Part shown: positions 52,584 to 61,346 of the stretch, in pieces
Layout of the letters: the number at the start of each line of letters is the position of its first letter
Position numbering within the stretch: position 1 is the stretch's first letter
Assembly (NCBI RefSeq): GCF_963674635.1
Contig: NZ_OY771475.1
Coordinates: forward strand, 3,609,501 to 3,673,500
Length of the DNA: 64,000 nucleotides
Source: Breoghania sp.
GTDB taxonomy: Bacteria; Pseudomonadota; Alphaproteobacteria; Rhizobiales; Stappiaceae
Reading direction: 5' to 3'
Made by a program: the position numbers and the translations under genes
Notes under the pieces: model-generated
Told to the model about the DNA's origin: nothing
The model's database searches: none
What the model saw: only the letters and a program-made list of their open reading frames with translations

Positions 52584-55211
52584 ATGACGGGATCGCCTGC
52601 GGGGTCTGCCGGCGCGCATGCCACCATCGCCACCGCCTTCCGCTTCGCCTTGCGCGAACTGCGCGGGGGTGTGCGCGGCTTTTACGTCTTCATTGCCTGT
52701 ATCGCGTTGGGCGTCGCCGCCATTTCCGGCGTCGCTTCCATCTCGCGCGGTCTGACGGAGGGAATTGCCGGGGAGGGGCGCGCAATCCTGGGTGGCGATC
52801 TGGATTTCTCGCTGGTCCAGCGTCAGGCCAATGCGGATGAACGCGCTTTTCTCGATGGCGTGGGCCGGGTTTCCGTCGTCGCCACCATGCGCGCGATGGC
52901 GCGTGTGCCCTCCGGCGATGCGCAGGCGCTCGTCGAGGTGAAGGCCATCGATGGCGCCTATCCGCTTTTCGGCGATCTGAAATTGACCAGCGGCGGCGAT
53001 CTGCATGCAAGCCTTGAGGCGCAAGGCGATGTCTGGGGCGCGGCTGCCGACCCTGCGTTGCTTGCCCGGCTCAATGTTGACGTGGGCGATGAAATCACGC
53101 TCGGCTATGCGCGGTTGCGGATCGCGGACACGATCGCCACAGAACCGGACAAACTCTCCGGCGGGGTCGATTTCGGGCCGCGCCTGATGGTGTCGCGGGC
53201 CGCCATGGACGCCTCCCGGCTCATTCAGCCGGGGACGCTTGTGCGCTGGCATCACCGTGTGGCGCTCAATGATGTGCGCTCCGGGCCGCGCGGCGAGGCG
53301 GATGTGAAGGCGGTGCGCGAGGAAGCGGATAAACGCTTCCCCGATGCGGGCTGGCGTATCCGCGCGCGCGACAACGCCGCCCCCGGCCTCAAGCGCAGCA
53401 TCGGCCAGCTTACGCAGTTCCTGACGCTTGTCGGGTTGACGGCGCTTGTCGTGGGCGGGGTTGGCGTTGCCAATGCGGTGCGCGCCTTTCTCGATACCAA
53501 GCGTCCCGTCATCGCGACGTTCAAATGCGTTGGCGCACCGGGCGGTTTCGTCTTCTGGCTGTATCTGATGCAGATCCTGATGCTGGCGGGGGGCGGGATC
53601 GTGATCGGCCTCATGCTGGGTGCATTGCTGCCTTTTGCGGCTGGCACCTTTCTGGCGCAGGTACTGCCCGTTGGCGTCATTGCGGGGATCTATCCCGGCG
53701 AACTGGCGCTGGGGCTCGTCTACGGTGTTCTGACGGCGCTGGCCTTCGCGCTCTGGCCGCTCGGCCGGGCTCACGACGTGCCGCCGACGGCCCTTTTCCG
53801 CGATGAGATCGGCAGTCCCTCGCGTCTGCCGCGGCTTCGCTATGTCGCGGCGACGGCGGTCACGGTCGCGCTCTTGGCGGGGCTTGCGGTGGTGCTCGCC
53901 TATGATCGTCGGATCGCGGTCATTTATGTGTGTGCTGCTGCGGCGTCCTTCGTGCTGCTCTTCGGCGTCGGTCGCGCTCTGATGGCGCTTGCGCGTCACT
54001 TGCCGCGGTTTCGTCGCGGGATCGGGCGCAGATCTGGCCGTGCGGCGGCGCTGGCGACAGAGTGGCGGCTGGCGCTTGGCAATATCTATCGTCCGGGCGC
54101 GCTGACGCCCTCGGTGACCCTGTCGCTGGGCCTCGGCCTGACCCTGCTGGTCGCGCTGACGCTGATTGACGGCAATCTCAGGCGCGAACTCACCACGCGG
54201 GTGGCGGATGAAGCGCCGAGTTTCTTCTTTCTCGATATCCAGAACGATCAGATGTCGACCTTCAGGCAGGTGGTCGAGGCGAACGCACCGGATGCGGAGC
54301 TTGTCACCGCGCCAATGATGCGGGGGCGGATCGTGAAAGTCGACGGGGTTCCGGCCCGCGATGTGGTTCCCACACCGGAGGTCGCCTGGGCGCTACGCGG
54401 CGATCGCGGGATCACCTATTCTGCGGATCTGCCGGAGAACTCGGAACTGGAAGCCGGGTCCTGGTGGCCGGAAAACTACAGCGGCGAGCCGCTTGTTTCC
54501 ATGGAAAGCGGGATCGCCAAGGGGCTTGGGCTGGCCATCGGCGATACGGTCACGGTCAATGTGCTGGGGCGCGAGATTGTCGCCCGGATTTCCAATATCC
54601 GCGATGTGGAGTGGGAAAGCCTGGCGATGAATTTCGTCCTCGTCTTCTCACCCAATACGTTTGCAGGCGCGCCGCATTCCAATCTTGCCACCATCACGTG
54701 GAAGTCGGATGTCTCCACCGCCCGGGAAATCGACCTTCTGAAAACGATCTCCAACGCGCTTCCAACCGTGACCGGCGTCAGGGTTAAGGACGCGATCCAG
54801 CAGGTGAACGATCTCGTCGGACAGCTTGCCTGGGCCATCCGCGGGGCCTCGGCCATCACGCTTATCGCCAGCGTCCTGGTGCTGGCGGGCGCGCTGGCAG
54901 CGGGGCATCGCAACCGCATCCATGATGCGGTGATCCTCAAGACCCTGGGGGCGACGCGGGCACGGCTCATCGCGGCCTATGTGATCGAATATGCGCTTTT
55001 GGGCGTTGCCACCTCCATCTTCGCGGTTTTCGCCGGAACGGTGGCCGCGTGGTACGTCATTACGCAGATCATGCATGTGGGCTTCATGTTCCAGCCCATG
55101 ACCGCGCTGATCGCGGCGTTGATCGCGCTGGCGCTTTCCGTCGGCTTCGGCCTGGTGGGCACCTGGCGTGTGCTGGGCGAGCGTCCTGCTCCCGTGCTTC
55201 GCAATCTTTAG
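52584..55211 (+). CDS. ybbP: ABC transporter permease YbbP (FtsX-like)
   Basis: An 875-residue integral membrane protein with two FtsX-type units. The N-terminal helix is followed by a periplasmic domain (about 50-260) with SISRGLTEGIAGEGRAILGGDLDFSL. There is a cluster of helices at about 275-430, a second periplasmic domain (about 530-750) and a final helix bundle with GHRNRIHDAVILKTLGATRARLIAAYVIEY, the FtsX signature. About ten membrane helices in total. The partner ATPase is the preceding gene. Substrate unknown. Confidence 0.92.
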   Translation: MTGSPAGSAGAHATIATAFRFALRELRGGVRGFYVFIACIALGVAAISGVASISRGLTEGIAGEGRAILGGDLDFSLVQRQANADERAFLDGVGRVSVVATMRAMARVPSGDAQALVEVKAIDGAYPLFGDLKLTSGGDLHASLEAQGDVWGAAADPALLARLNVDVGDEITLGYARLRIADTIATEPDKLSGGVDFGPRLMVSRAAMDASRLIQPGTLVRWHHRVALNDVRSGPRGEADVKAVREEADKRFPDAGWRIRARDNAAPGLKRSIGQLTQFLTLVGLTALVVGGVGVANAVRAFLDTKRPVIATFKCVGAPGGFVFWLYLMQILMLAGGGIVIGLMLGALLPFAAGTFLAQVLPVGVIAGIYPGELALGLVYGVLTALAFALWPLGRAHDVPPTALFRDEIGSPSRLPRLRYVAATAVTVALLAGLAVVLAYDRRIAVIYVCAAAASFVLLFGVGRALMALARHLPRFRRGIGRRSGRAAALATEWRLALGNIYRPGALTPSVTLSLGLGLTLLVALTLIDGNLRRELTTRVADEAPSFFFLDIQNDQMSTFRQVVEANAPDAELVTAPMMRGRIVKVDGVPARDVVPTPEVAWALRGDRGITYSADLPENSELEAGSWWPENYSGEPLVSMESGIAKGLGLAIGDTVTVNVLGREIVARISNIRDVEWESLAMNFVLVFSPNTFAGAPHSNLATITWKSDVSTAREIDLLKTISNALPTVTGVRVKDAIQQVNDLVGQLAWAIRGASAITLIASVLVLAGALAAGHRNRIHDAVILKTLGATRARLIAAYVIEYALLGVATSIFAVFAGTVAAWYVITQIMHVGFMFQPMTALIAALIALALSVGFGLVGTWRVLGERPAPVLRNL

Positions 55212-55435
55212 GCGTGGTTCGCCTCAATTCAGTTTCGGTTAACCATTTGCCGGGATTGCAAGATCATGTCCTTTCCCGGGCCAAGGCCATTCATTTGCCT
55301 CATAGGGACGCTAAATCACGCGAAATTGCCACGGAGCGGTCTTGTTCGCGTGGTCGGATACCCCCATATTCGCCTCAGCGCCCGTGAAGGCGCATTTTCT
55401 GTCTTCCCAGGGGCGAATGAAAAGCGAGGAATTTC

Positions 55436-56215
55436 ATGGCGACCTTCGACCGTAATCAGGCGAGCCGATACGCGGGCTCGCGCGCCGAGGCCGGCCTTTA
55501 TGATGCTGGCCTTCGGGCCTACATGCTGAACGTTTACAACTACATGGCGCTGGGTCTCGGCATCACCGGCCTGACCGCGCTTGGCACGTTCATGCTGTCG
55601 GTGACCACCAATCAGGCCGACGCCGCGGCACAGTTGCCCAACGGCATGATGCTGACCAGCCTTGGTCTTGCTCTTTTCGTGAGCCCGCTCAAGTGGCTCG
55701 TGATTCTGGCCCCGTTGGCCATGGTCTTCTTCCTGTCCTTCCGCGTTCACAAGATGAGCGTCGGCGCGGCGCAGAGCACCTTCTGGATCTATGCGGCGCT
55801 TGTGGGCATTTCCCTGTCGTCGATCCTAATGGTCTACACCCACCAGTCGGTGGCGCGGGTGTTCTTCATCACCGCGGCCTCCTTCGGTGGTCTCAGCCTC
55901 TTCGGCTATGTGACCAAGAAGGATCTGTCCGGCTGGGGCTCGTTCCTGTTCATGGGCCTGATCGGCATCATCATCGCGTCGCTGGTGAACATGTTCATCG
56001 GTTCCAGCGCCATGCAGTTCGCGATCTCCGTGATCGGCGTTCTGGTCTTTGCCGGCCTGACCGCCTACGACACGCAGCAGATCAAGGAAATGTACTACGC
56101 AGGTGACAGCGATGTGGTCGCCGGACGCAAGGCCGTCATGGGCGCGCTGCGTCTCTATCTCGACTTCATCAACCTGTTCCTCATGCTGTTGCAGCTCTTC
56201 GGCAACCGCGACTAG
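55436..56215 (+). CDS. Bax inhibitor-1/YccA family protein
   Basis: A 259-residue seven-helix inner-membrane protein of the BI-1 (TMBIM) family. After a hydrophilic N-terminus come LNVYNYMALGLGITGLTAL and the C-terminal signature FAGLTAYDTQQIKEMYY, followed by ALRLYLDFINLFLMLLQLF. Bacterial members include a pH-gated calcium channel (YetJ) and the FtsH-associated YccA. The ATG at 55436 follows GCGAGGA. A perfect terminator hairpin follows the gene. Confidence 0.93.
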   Translation: MATFDRNQASRYAGSRAEAGLYDAGLRAYMLNVYNYMALGLGITGLTALGTFMLSVTTNQADAAAQLPNGMMLTSLGLALFVSPLKWLVILAPLAMVFFLSFRVHKMSVGAAQSTFWIYAALVGISLSSILMVYTHQSVARVFFITAASFGGLSLFGYVTKKDLSGWGSFLFMGLIGIIIASLVNMFIGSSAMQFAISVIGVLVFAGLTAYDTQQIKEMYYAGDSDVVAGRKAVMGALRLYLDFINLFLMLLQLFGNRD

Positions 56216-56256
56216 GCGACAGGTCTCGCTGTCAAGCACAGCCTGAGTACGAATTG

Positions 56257-56292
56257 AAACGGGCGCGGATCTCTCCGCGCCCGTTTTCTTTT
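56257..56292. terminator. Bidirectional terminator hairpin
   Basis: A perfect 13-bp stem, AAACGGGCGCGGA/TCCGCGCCCGTTT, loop TCTC, followed by TCTTTT on the plus strand. It separates the Bax-inhibitor gene from the convergent sqr gene. Confidence 0.85.
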
Positions 56293-56335
56293 GTGTTCAT
56301 GCAAGGGCCGGGCGCCGCCTGCGCAACGTCTGCGC

Positions 56336-57619
56336 TCAGGCCGGTTCCTTGGTCTTCAGTTTGCTGATCTTGAGCATCTGCATGACCGCCTTTTCGTAAT
56401 AGGGCTCGGTCGTGCCCTTGCGGACCTTGCGCAGGAAGTACTTCTCGAAGGCGATCTTGGCCAGGTGGACCCACTTTCCGCTGGCCGACCAGTTCACGTT
56501 GCGCGGCGGATTCTGGGGCTGGGCCACGAAGACGACGCCGCCATCGCCGAAATCGGCGAGGCAGATGGCGTTCCACGTACCTTCGTGAGACGGCTCCTTT
56601 CCGGCCAGGATTTCCTTCAGGTTGCGGGCGATTGCCGTCACCATGCTCTCGATCATGTAGCCGGTCTTGGGAACCCCCACCGGAACCGGCGTGGCCTCCA
56701 GTGGCGGGATGGCGATGCAGACGCCAGCGGAGAAGATCTCCGGATAGGTCGGGTTGCGTTGGTGCTTGTCGACGATCACGAAGCCGCGCGGATTGGTGAG
56801 CCCCTCCACCCCCATCAGGGCGGGGATGCCACGGAAGGCGGGCAGCATCATGGAGAAGCCGAAGGGCAATTCGTGGACCTTTTTCAAGGAGCCGTCTTCG
56901 TTGAGTTCGGTGACGGTCATTTTGCCGTCCTCGACCTTGTCCACCTTGGCGTTGGTGATCCAGCGGATGTGCCGCTCGCGCATCTCCGATTCCAGCAAGC
57001 CCTTGGTGTCGCCCACGCCGCCAAGGCCGAGGTGGCCCACATAGGGCTCTGCGGTGACGAAAGTCATCGGCACCTGGTCGCGTAGCTTTCGCTTGCGCAG
57101 GTCGGTATCCATGATCATTGCGAATTCGTAGGCCGGGCCGTAACAGGACGCGCCTTGTACGGCGCCCACGACAATCGGGCCGGGCTTGTCGCAGAAGGCC
57201 TCCCAATGCGGCTGTGCCTCGGTCGCGTGGTCGACGTCACACACGGAGTTGGTGAAGCCGTTCGGGCCAAGCCCCTCGATCTCGTCGAAGGCGAGTTCCG
57301 GGCCGGTGGTGATGACGAGGTAGTCGTATGTCATCGTCTCACCGTTGGAAAGGCGCACGGCCTTTTCTGTCGGCAGCACCTTTTCCGCCGCGGCGTGGAC
57401 GAATTTCACGTTGTGGCGGGGCAAGGTGGTTGCGAGGTCGACGGTGATGTCCTCGCGCTTGCGCCAGTTGACGGCGACCCACGGATTGGATGGCGTGAAC
57501 TGGAAATGTGCTGCCTTGGAGACCACGGTCACTTCATGCGACTTGCCGAGGGCCTCACGGATTTCATAGGCCGCCGAAACGCCTGCAATGCCGCCGCCGA
57601 GAATGAGAATCTGAGCCAC
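56336..57619 (-). CDS. sqr: Sulfide:quinone oxidoreductase
   Basis: A 427-residue membrane-associated flavoprotein oxidising sulfide and passing electrons to quinone. The FAD-binding GGGIAG lies at 8-13. Three cysteines at 127, 159 and 353 occupy positions equivalent to the catalytic cysteines of characterised enzymes, with 32 residues between the first two as in Aquifex SQR. The segments TPVPVGVPKTGYM and CLADFGDGG are typical, and the C-terminal amphipathic region probably docks to the membrane. The GTG start has an AGGAG site. An AT-rich region with a good promoter lies upstream. Confidence 0.87.
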   Translation of the reverse strand: MAQILILGGGIAGVSAAYEIREALGKSHEVTVVSKAAHFQFTPSNPWVAVNWRKREDITVDLATTLPRHNVKFVHAAAEKVLPTEKAVRLSNGETMTYDYLVITTGPELAFDEIEGLGPNGFTNSVCDVDHATEAQPHWEAFCDKPGPIVVGAVQGASCYGPAYEFAMIMDTDLRKRKLRDQVPMTFVTAEPYVGHLGLGGVGDTKGLLESEMRERHIRWITNAKVDKVEDGKMTVTELNEDGSLKKVHELPFGFSMMLPAFRGIPALMGVEGLTNPRGFVIVDKHQRNPTYPEIFSAGVCIAIPPLEATPVPVGVPKTGYMIESMVTAIARNLKEILAGKEPSHEGTWNAICLADFGDGGVVFVAQPQNPPRNVNWSASGKWVHLAKIAFEKYFLRKVRKGTTEPYYEKAVMQMLKISKLKTKEPA

Positions 57620-58038
57620 TGTCCTACTCCTTTTTCCTCCCGCGGCGCGGGACAGGCGTTCGGCGCCGTCTCGACTTGCGCAGCGGTGCGCGCCGTTGGT
57701 CCGAAAGCAAGGGGGGACACGGCGGGCGTTCCACGACACACGCCACCTTATGGCTGGTGGCTGTGCATGCGGGTGCCGGTCACGGGGTGGCCGACATCCA
57801 GCTAATAAATTAACACATGCGAATGTTAGTATATAATAATATTTTGAACATGCGACTTCGGTCTAAGCTCACATGTATGGCATTCGGGAGGGGCTGCGGT
57901 TGTCTCTTCGTGCGCGCAGCGGACCGGAATGCGGAAAGCCGAACCCTTGCCTATAATTCGCGCTGGACCGGAACGGGCCACGGAGCCACATTCAGTTGGC
58001 TAAGATATCCTCCCAACATCCCGCCAGAACCTTCCCAC
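57620..58038. other. Divergent region, sqr / acetyltransferase
   Basis: 419 bp with no supportable gene. 57800-57855 is strikingly AT-rich and contains the promoter-like element listed separately. Confidence 0.5.
57810..57837 (+). promoter_or_regulatory. Candidate promoter in AT-rich patch
   Basis: TTAACA (57810-57815), a 16-nt spacer and a perfect TATAAT (57832-57837) face the acetyltransferase gene. The AT-rich DNA around it could also house a repressor site for sqr on the other strand. Confidence 0.4.
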
Positions 58039-58590
58039 ATGTCTAAGTTTACCATTCGCCCCGCCCGCGGGGATGATATTTCTTCGATCACCGCGATCTA
58101 CCGTCACGCGGTGGAAACCGGCACGGCCTCTTTTGAGCTGACACCGCCCGACGAGGCGGAGATGCTGCGCCGCCATGAGGCGCTTCTCACAAACGGCTAT
58201 CCCTATCTCGTATGCACACGCGTGGAGGGCGGCGCAGAGCGGGTGCTCGGCTACGCCTATGCGGGCCCCTACAGGCCGCGCCCGGCCTATCGCGGTACGG
58301 TGGAGAATTCCGTCTATGTCGCGCCTGACGCGCACCGTCTCGGTGTGGGCAAGGCCCTCATGGGCGCGATCATCGAAGAGGCGACGTCACGCGGCTACCG
58401 GCAGATGGTGGCGGTGATCGGCGATAGCGCCCATGTGGCCTCGGTGGGGCTTCATCGCTCGCTGGGCTTCGAACCCGTCGGCACGCTGAAGAATGTCGGC
58501 CGGAAATTCGGCCGCTGGCTCGATTGCGTGTTGATGCAGCGCGCGCTGGGCGAGGGGGCCGAAAGCGCGCCGCATCAGGAGCCGACCTGA
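58039..58590 (+). CDS. GNAT N-acetyltransferase (phosphinothricin-type)
   Basis: A 183-residue acetyltransferase. It begins FTIRPARGDDISSITAIYRHAV and contains the acetyl-CoA motif VAPDAHRLGVGKALM (R/Q-x-x-G-x-G/A, about 100-112), followed by VGLHRSLGFEPVGTLKNVGRKFGRW, the typical end of the PAT/Bar/YncA group. Such enzymes acetylate amino-acid analogues such as methionine sulfone or sulfoximine. The actual substrate is unknown. The ATG at 58039 matches relatives' N-termini. Confidence 0.9.
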   Translation: MSKFTIRPARGDDISSITAIYRHAVETGTASFELTPPDEAEMLRRHEALLTNGYPYLVCTRVEGGAERVLGYAYAGPYRPRPAYRGTVENSVYVAPDAHRLGVGKALMGAIIEEATSRGYRQMVAVIGDSAHVASVGLHRSLGFEPVGTLKNVGRKFGRWLDCVLMQRALGEGAESAPHQEPT

Positions 58591-58631
58591 GGTCGGCTCG
58601 CTTCCGCTTATTTTAAGTGCAGGGGTGCTGC

Positions 58632-60140
58632 CTAATCGCGCAGCTTGACGATGTTGCCATCGCCCTTCGGGCCATCGTCATCCGTGTCGTCGGTGGAGGA
58701 CGTCGCGTTCGCATCGCTCGCGGACACGTTCGAGGGCACCGGCTCCAGCAACTCGTCGGACAGGTCGTCCTCGGCGGCGAGAACCTTCTCCACGCGGGCG
58801 ACAGGGTCGCCGGAGGTGGCGTGCTCGAAGGAGATCCCGTCCTTCTCCATCGCCATCTGGTAGTTGGCGATGACGGACTTGAGCTGCGCGATCTGGTCCA
58901 CGGCGCTGTCATACTTGATGCGGTAGCGCTGAAGCTTCTTGTTCTCTTCCACCAGCTCTTCGTTGGTGTCGGAATATTTCGCGTTCTGGCTGCGCTCGTG
59001 GTTGAGGTCGGTCAGGACGGCGTTGTAACGCAGGTTCAGCTCGCGCAACTTGGCATTGGTGCTGACCAGATCGTTGCGGTCGTGCTCGTGGTTCTTCTGG
59101 GCGCTGTCCAGCAGGCGTTCGATTTCCTGCATCCGCTTGATCATGTCGCGGTTGCGCTCTTTCAGGGAATTGTTCTCGGTCGCCATTTCCTGCAGGGAAT
59201 GGGCACCGATGCGGCGCTGCGAGGAGAGGTTCTCAATCTCTGAATTGAGCGTGTAGACCTCGTTGTCGTGCTTGCGCTTTTCCTCTTCCAGCCGCGACTT
59301 GGCGTATTCGATTTCCTGTTCCGCGATGTCGAGCTGGGACTTGATGTCGATATTCTCGTTACGGAACTCGCTGACCTGACGCTTGGAGGCTTCCAGCTCG
59401 GCGGCAAGCTGCTGTGACTTGCGGATCTCCGCTTCCAGCAGGGCCGCGCTTTCGGAGAGGTTCTGCTGCAGTTCCTTCTCGCGCTGGGTCAAGCCGTCAA
59501 GCGCGGTCTTCAGGCTTTCAGCATGTTCTTCCGCCGTGGCCAGCTTGGCGGCCGTGTCCTTCAGCTCGCCCGTCAGATCGGCGATCTGGCCATTGGCCTC
59601 CACGAGGCGGGCGCTCTGAGCGCGGTATTCCTCGTTGACCTTTTTGTTGTTGTCGCGAATGGAAACCAGATCGTTGCGCGCGCCCTCAAGAGCGGTGCGG
59701 GTTTCCGTCGAGCGCTTGCGAAGAGAATGGACTTCCGCCAGGGCCTCTTCCAGCTGGTTCGACAGCGACTTGACCTCGTGATTGCGGTCAATCAGGTCGG
59801 TCGTCAGCTTGGCGTTTTCCGACTTCAGCCGGATTTCGGTCTCCACATGGGTGCGCGAGGCGTCAATGAAGTCCGACAGCAGCGAGATGGAGTTCGAGCT
59901 CTCGGCTGCCAGCGTGTTCATCTGCTCGAAGGTGCGCCCGAGGCCGCCGACGCGGGCCTTGAGATTGTCGAGGCTGCGCAATTGCTCCTGCATGCGCAGT
60001 GCAAGCGGCGAGAGCTGCTCGACATTGGACGTTTCTTCGCGGTCCTCATCCCGAAAGTCGTCTTCCGCTCCGTAGGCCGTCGGCCGCGCGGTGCCGTCGT
60101 CACGAGACGACGAGCTCTGCTTGCTGGAGAAAAGACCCAT
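58632..60140 (-). CDS. Long coiled-coil protein, crescentin-like layout
   Basis: A 502-residue soluble protein. A Ser-rich basic start (MGLFSSKQSSSSRDDG) and an acidic stretch are followed by nearly continuous heptad-type coiled coil (about 45-430), and then a disordered acidic tail rich in Ser, Thr and Asp, ending GDGNIVKLRD. No enzymatic domain is visible. This layout (short head, long rod, short tail) is that of bacterial intermediate-filament-like proteins such as crescentin and FilP; sequence homology to them cannot be judged here. The ATG at 60140 follows GAGGAG. A perfect CtrA box lies 70 bp upstream. Confidence 0.72.
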   Translation of the reverse strand: MGLFSSKQSSSSRDDGTARPTAYGAEDDFRDEDREETSNVEQLSPLALRMQEQLRSLDNLKARVGGLGRTFEQMNTLAAESSNSISLLSDFIDASRTHVETEIRLKSENAKLTTDLIDRNHEVKSLSNQLEEALAEVHSLRKRSTETRTALEGARNDLVSIRDNNKKVNEEYRAQSARLVEANGQIADLTGELKDTAAKLATAEEHAESLKTALDGLTQREKELQQNLSESAALLEAEIRKSQQLAAELEASKRQVSEFRNENIDIKSQLDIAEQEIEYAKSRLEEEKRKHDNEVYTLNSEIENLSSQRRIGAHSLQEMATENNSLKERNRDMIKRMQEIERLLDSAQKNHEHDRNDLVSTNAKLRELNLRYNAVLTDLNHERSQNAKYSDTNEELVEENKKLQRYRIKYDSAVDQIAQLKSVIANYQMAMEKDGISFEHATSGDPVARVEKVLAAEDDLSDELLEPVPSNVSASDANATSSTDDTDDDGPKGDGNIVKLRD

Positions 60141-61346
60141 TTCCGAACTCCTCAAAGACGCCATGCGGCCTCCCTCTCACGCATTTCCGTGCCGTCGCCA
60201 AGAATAGCGTTAACCGGAAATTAACGGAAGTCGGGGCAGCCGCTTACTGATCAAGCCCTGAAACTAGGGTAAGTGCGGGCTGGAAGGCAATAACAAAAGC
60301 GGATTTGAGTCGGGGTTGTTCAGGGGGCGTTGCAACGATGTCTCGGCTCACTTGCCTGAATTCGAAGGCGGGCAAGGATGCCGCCAGGCCTGCAAAACCG
60401 ACAGGTATTCAGGGTTGTATAACTCCGCCAGACGATTAGGCCGGGTAGTGCGCATGCGAGCCTGCGGCCATGAACCTCACCGCGGCGGCGGGCTGGGTGT
60501 GGCCCTTGCGGTTTCCCGGTCCGGCGATGACGGAAACGTGTCTTCCGGGTCCCGGACGGACCGAGGCCACGCGCCAACCGCGCCCGGGCCTTTCGGCGCG
60601 GCCGTTTTGAGGGAATTGGCAGGGCGCGGCCGGCATTGCCAGGCCTTGTGTCGGCATTCGGTCGAGTCTTCGGCAATGTGGCGGCTTTGCCCTGCCCATG
60701 ACGTTTTCCCGGAAGTCACGCTCGGCCATCCGGCCATTCTCTCGCCGCGACTTCAGAGACTGTTTCACCCGCGACATGGTCGGTGATGCAAGAGCCTCCT
60801 GACCGGCTCCGCACCCGCATTGAGGCGAGGCACGAACCCGGTCCGAAGCCGCGCGCCCTTTCGGGCCCCCACGACTTTCGATCGCGTCAGCCTACCGGGG
60901 GCCGTTAGTCCCTGTCAGCCGACGCCGTCACGATCCCCGACCAGCACGGCAGACGGTCTGCCATGGCTTCCCGCTTGTCGCCGGGCGATGGGGGAAGGAT
61001 AGGGGCATGGGGTGAGGGCGGGGATAAGAAATTGACTGATGTGGAGTGGCCGTTTGTTGCGGTGTTAAGGCAAGCAAGGACTGACCCGCTTTCCCTATTG
61101 GGGTGTTGACGGGCTTGGCTTTTGTCTGGAGCGCTAGTGCCGCGTATCACCTTTGTATACTCATAAGAAGCTCTGGGTCGAAGTGGCAAACTCCAATAGA
61201 GTCTGCCGTACAGATTGAGAAACGAAACTTAGCCTGTTGCGGCAAGTCAAGCGATAGAAATAAGTAACGTGAAAATTTGTGGCATGTGAGAAGTCTTCAT
61301 ACGAAGATAAAAGTTGGCGAATCAACGGATGCTGCTGGGTGAAAAG
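60141..61346. other. 1.2-kb gene-free region with composition switch
   Basis: The left 900 bp are GC-rich with several frames open by chance, none protein-like. From about 61080 the DNA becomes strongly AT-rich, marking the left border of the ATPase/PIN cassette. A REP-like palindrome is possible at 60970-61025. No tRNA or integrase gene was found here. Confidence 0.5.
60210..60225. promoter_or_regulatory. Perfect CtrA-binding box
   Basis: TTAA-CCGGAAA-TTAAC matches the TTAA-N7-TTAA(C) consensus of the alphaproteobacterial cell-cycle regulator CtrA on both strands. It is centred about 78 bp upstream of the coiled-coil gene's start codon. Confidence 0.6.

Noticed and set aside
60316..60786. 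Plus- and minus-strand frames in the GC-rich part of the 1.2-kb gap.
   Set aside because: Arg/Gly/Cys-rich translations without hydrophobic cores; both strands are open, as expected by chance at high GC.
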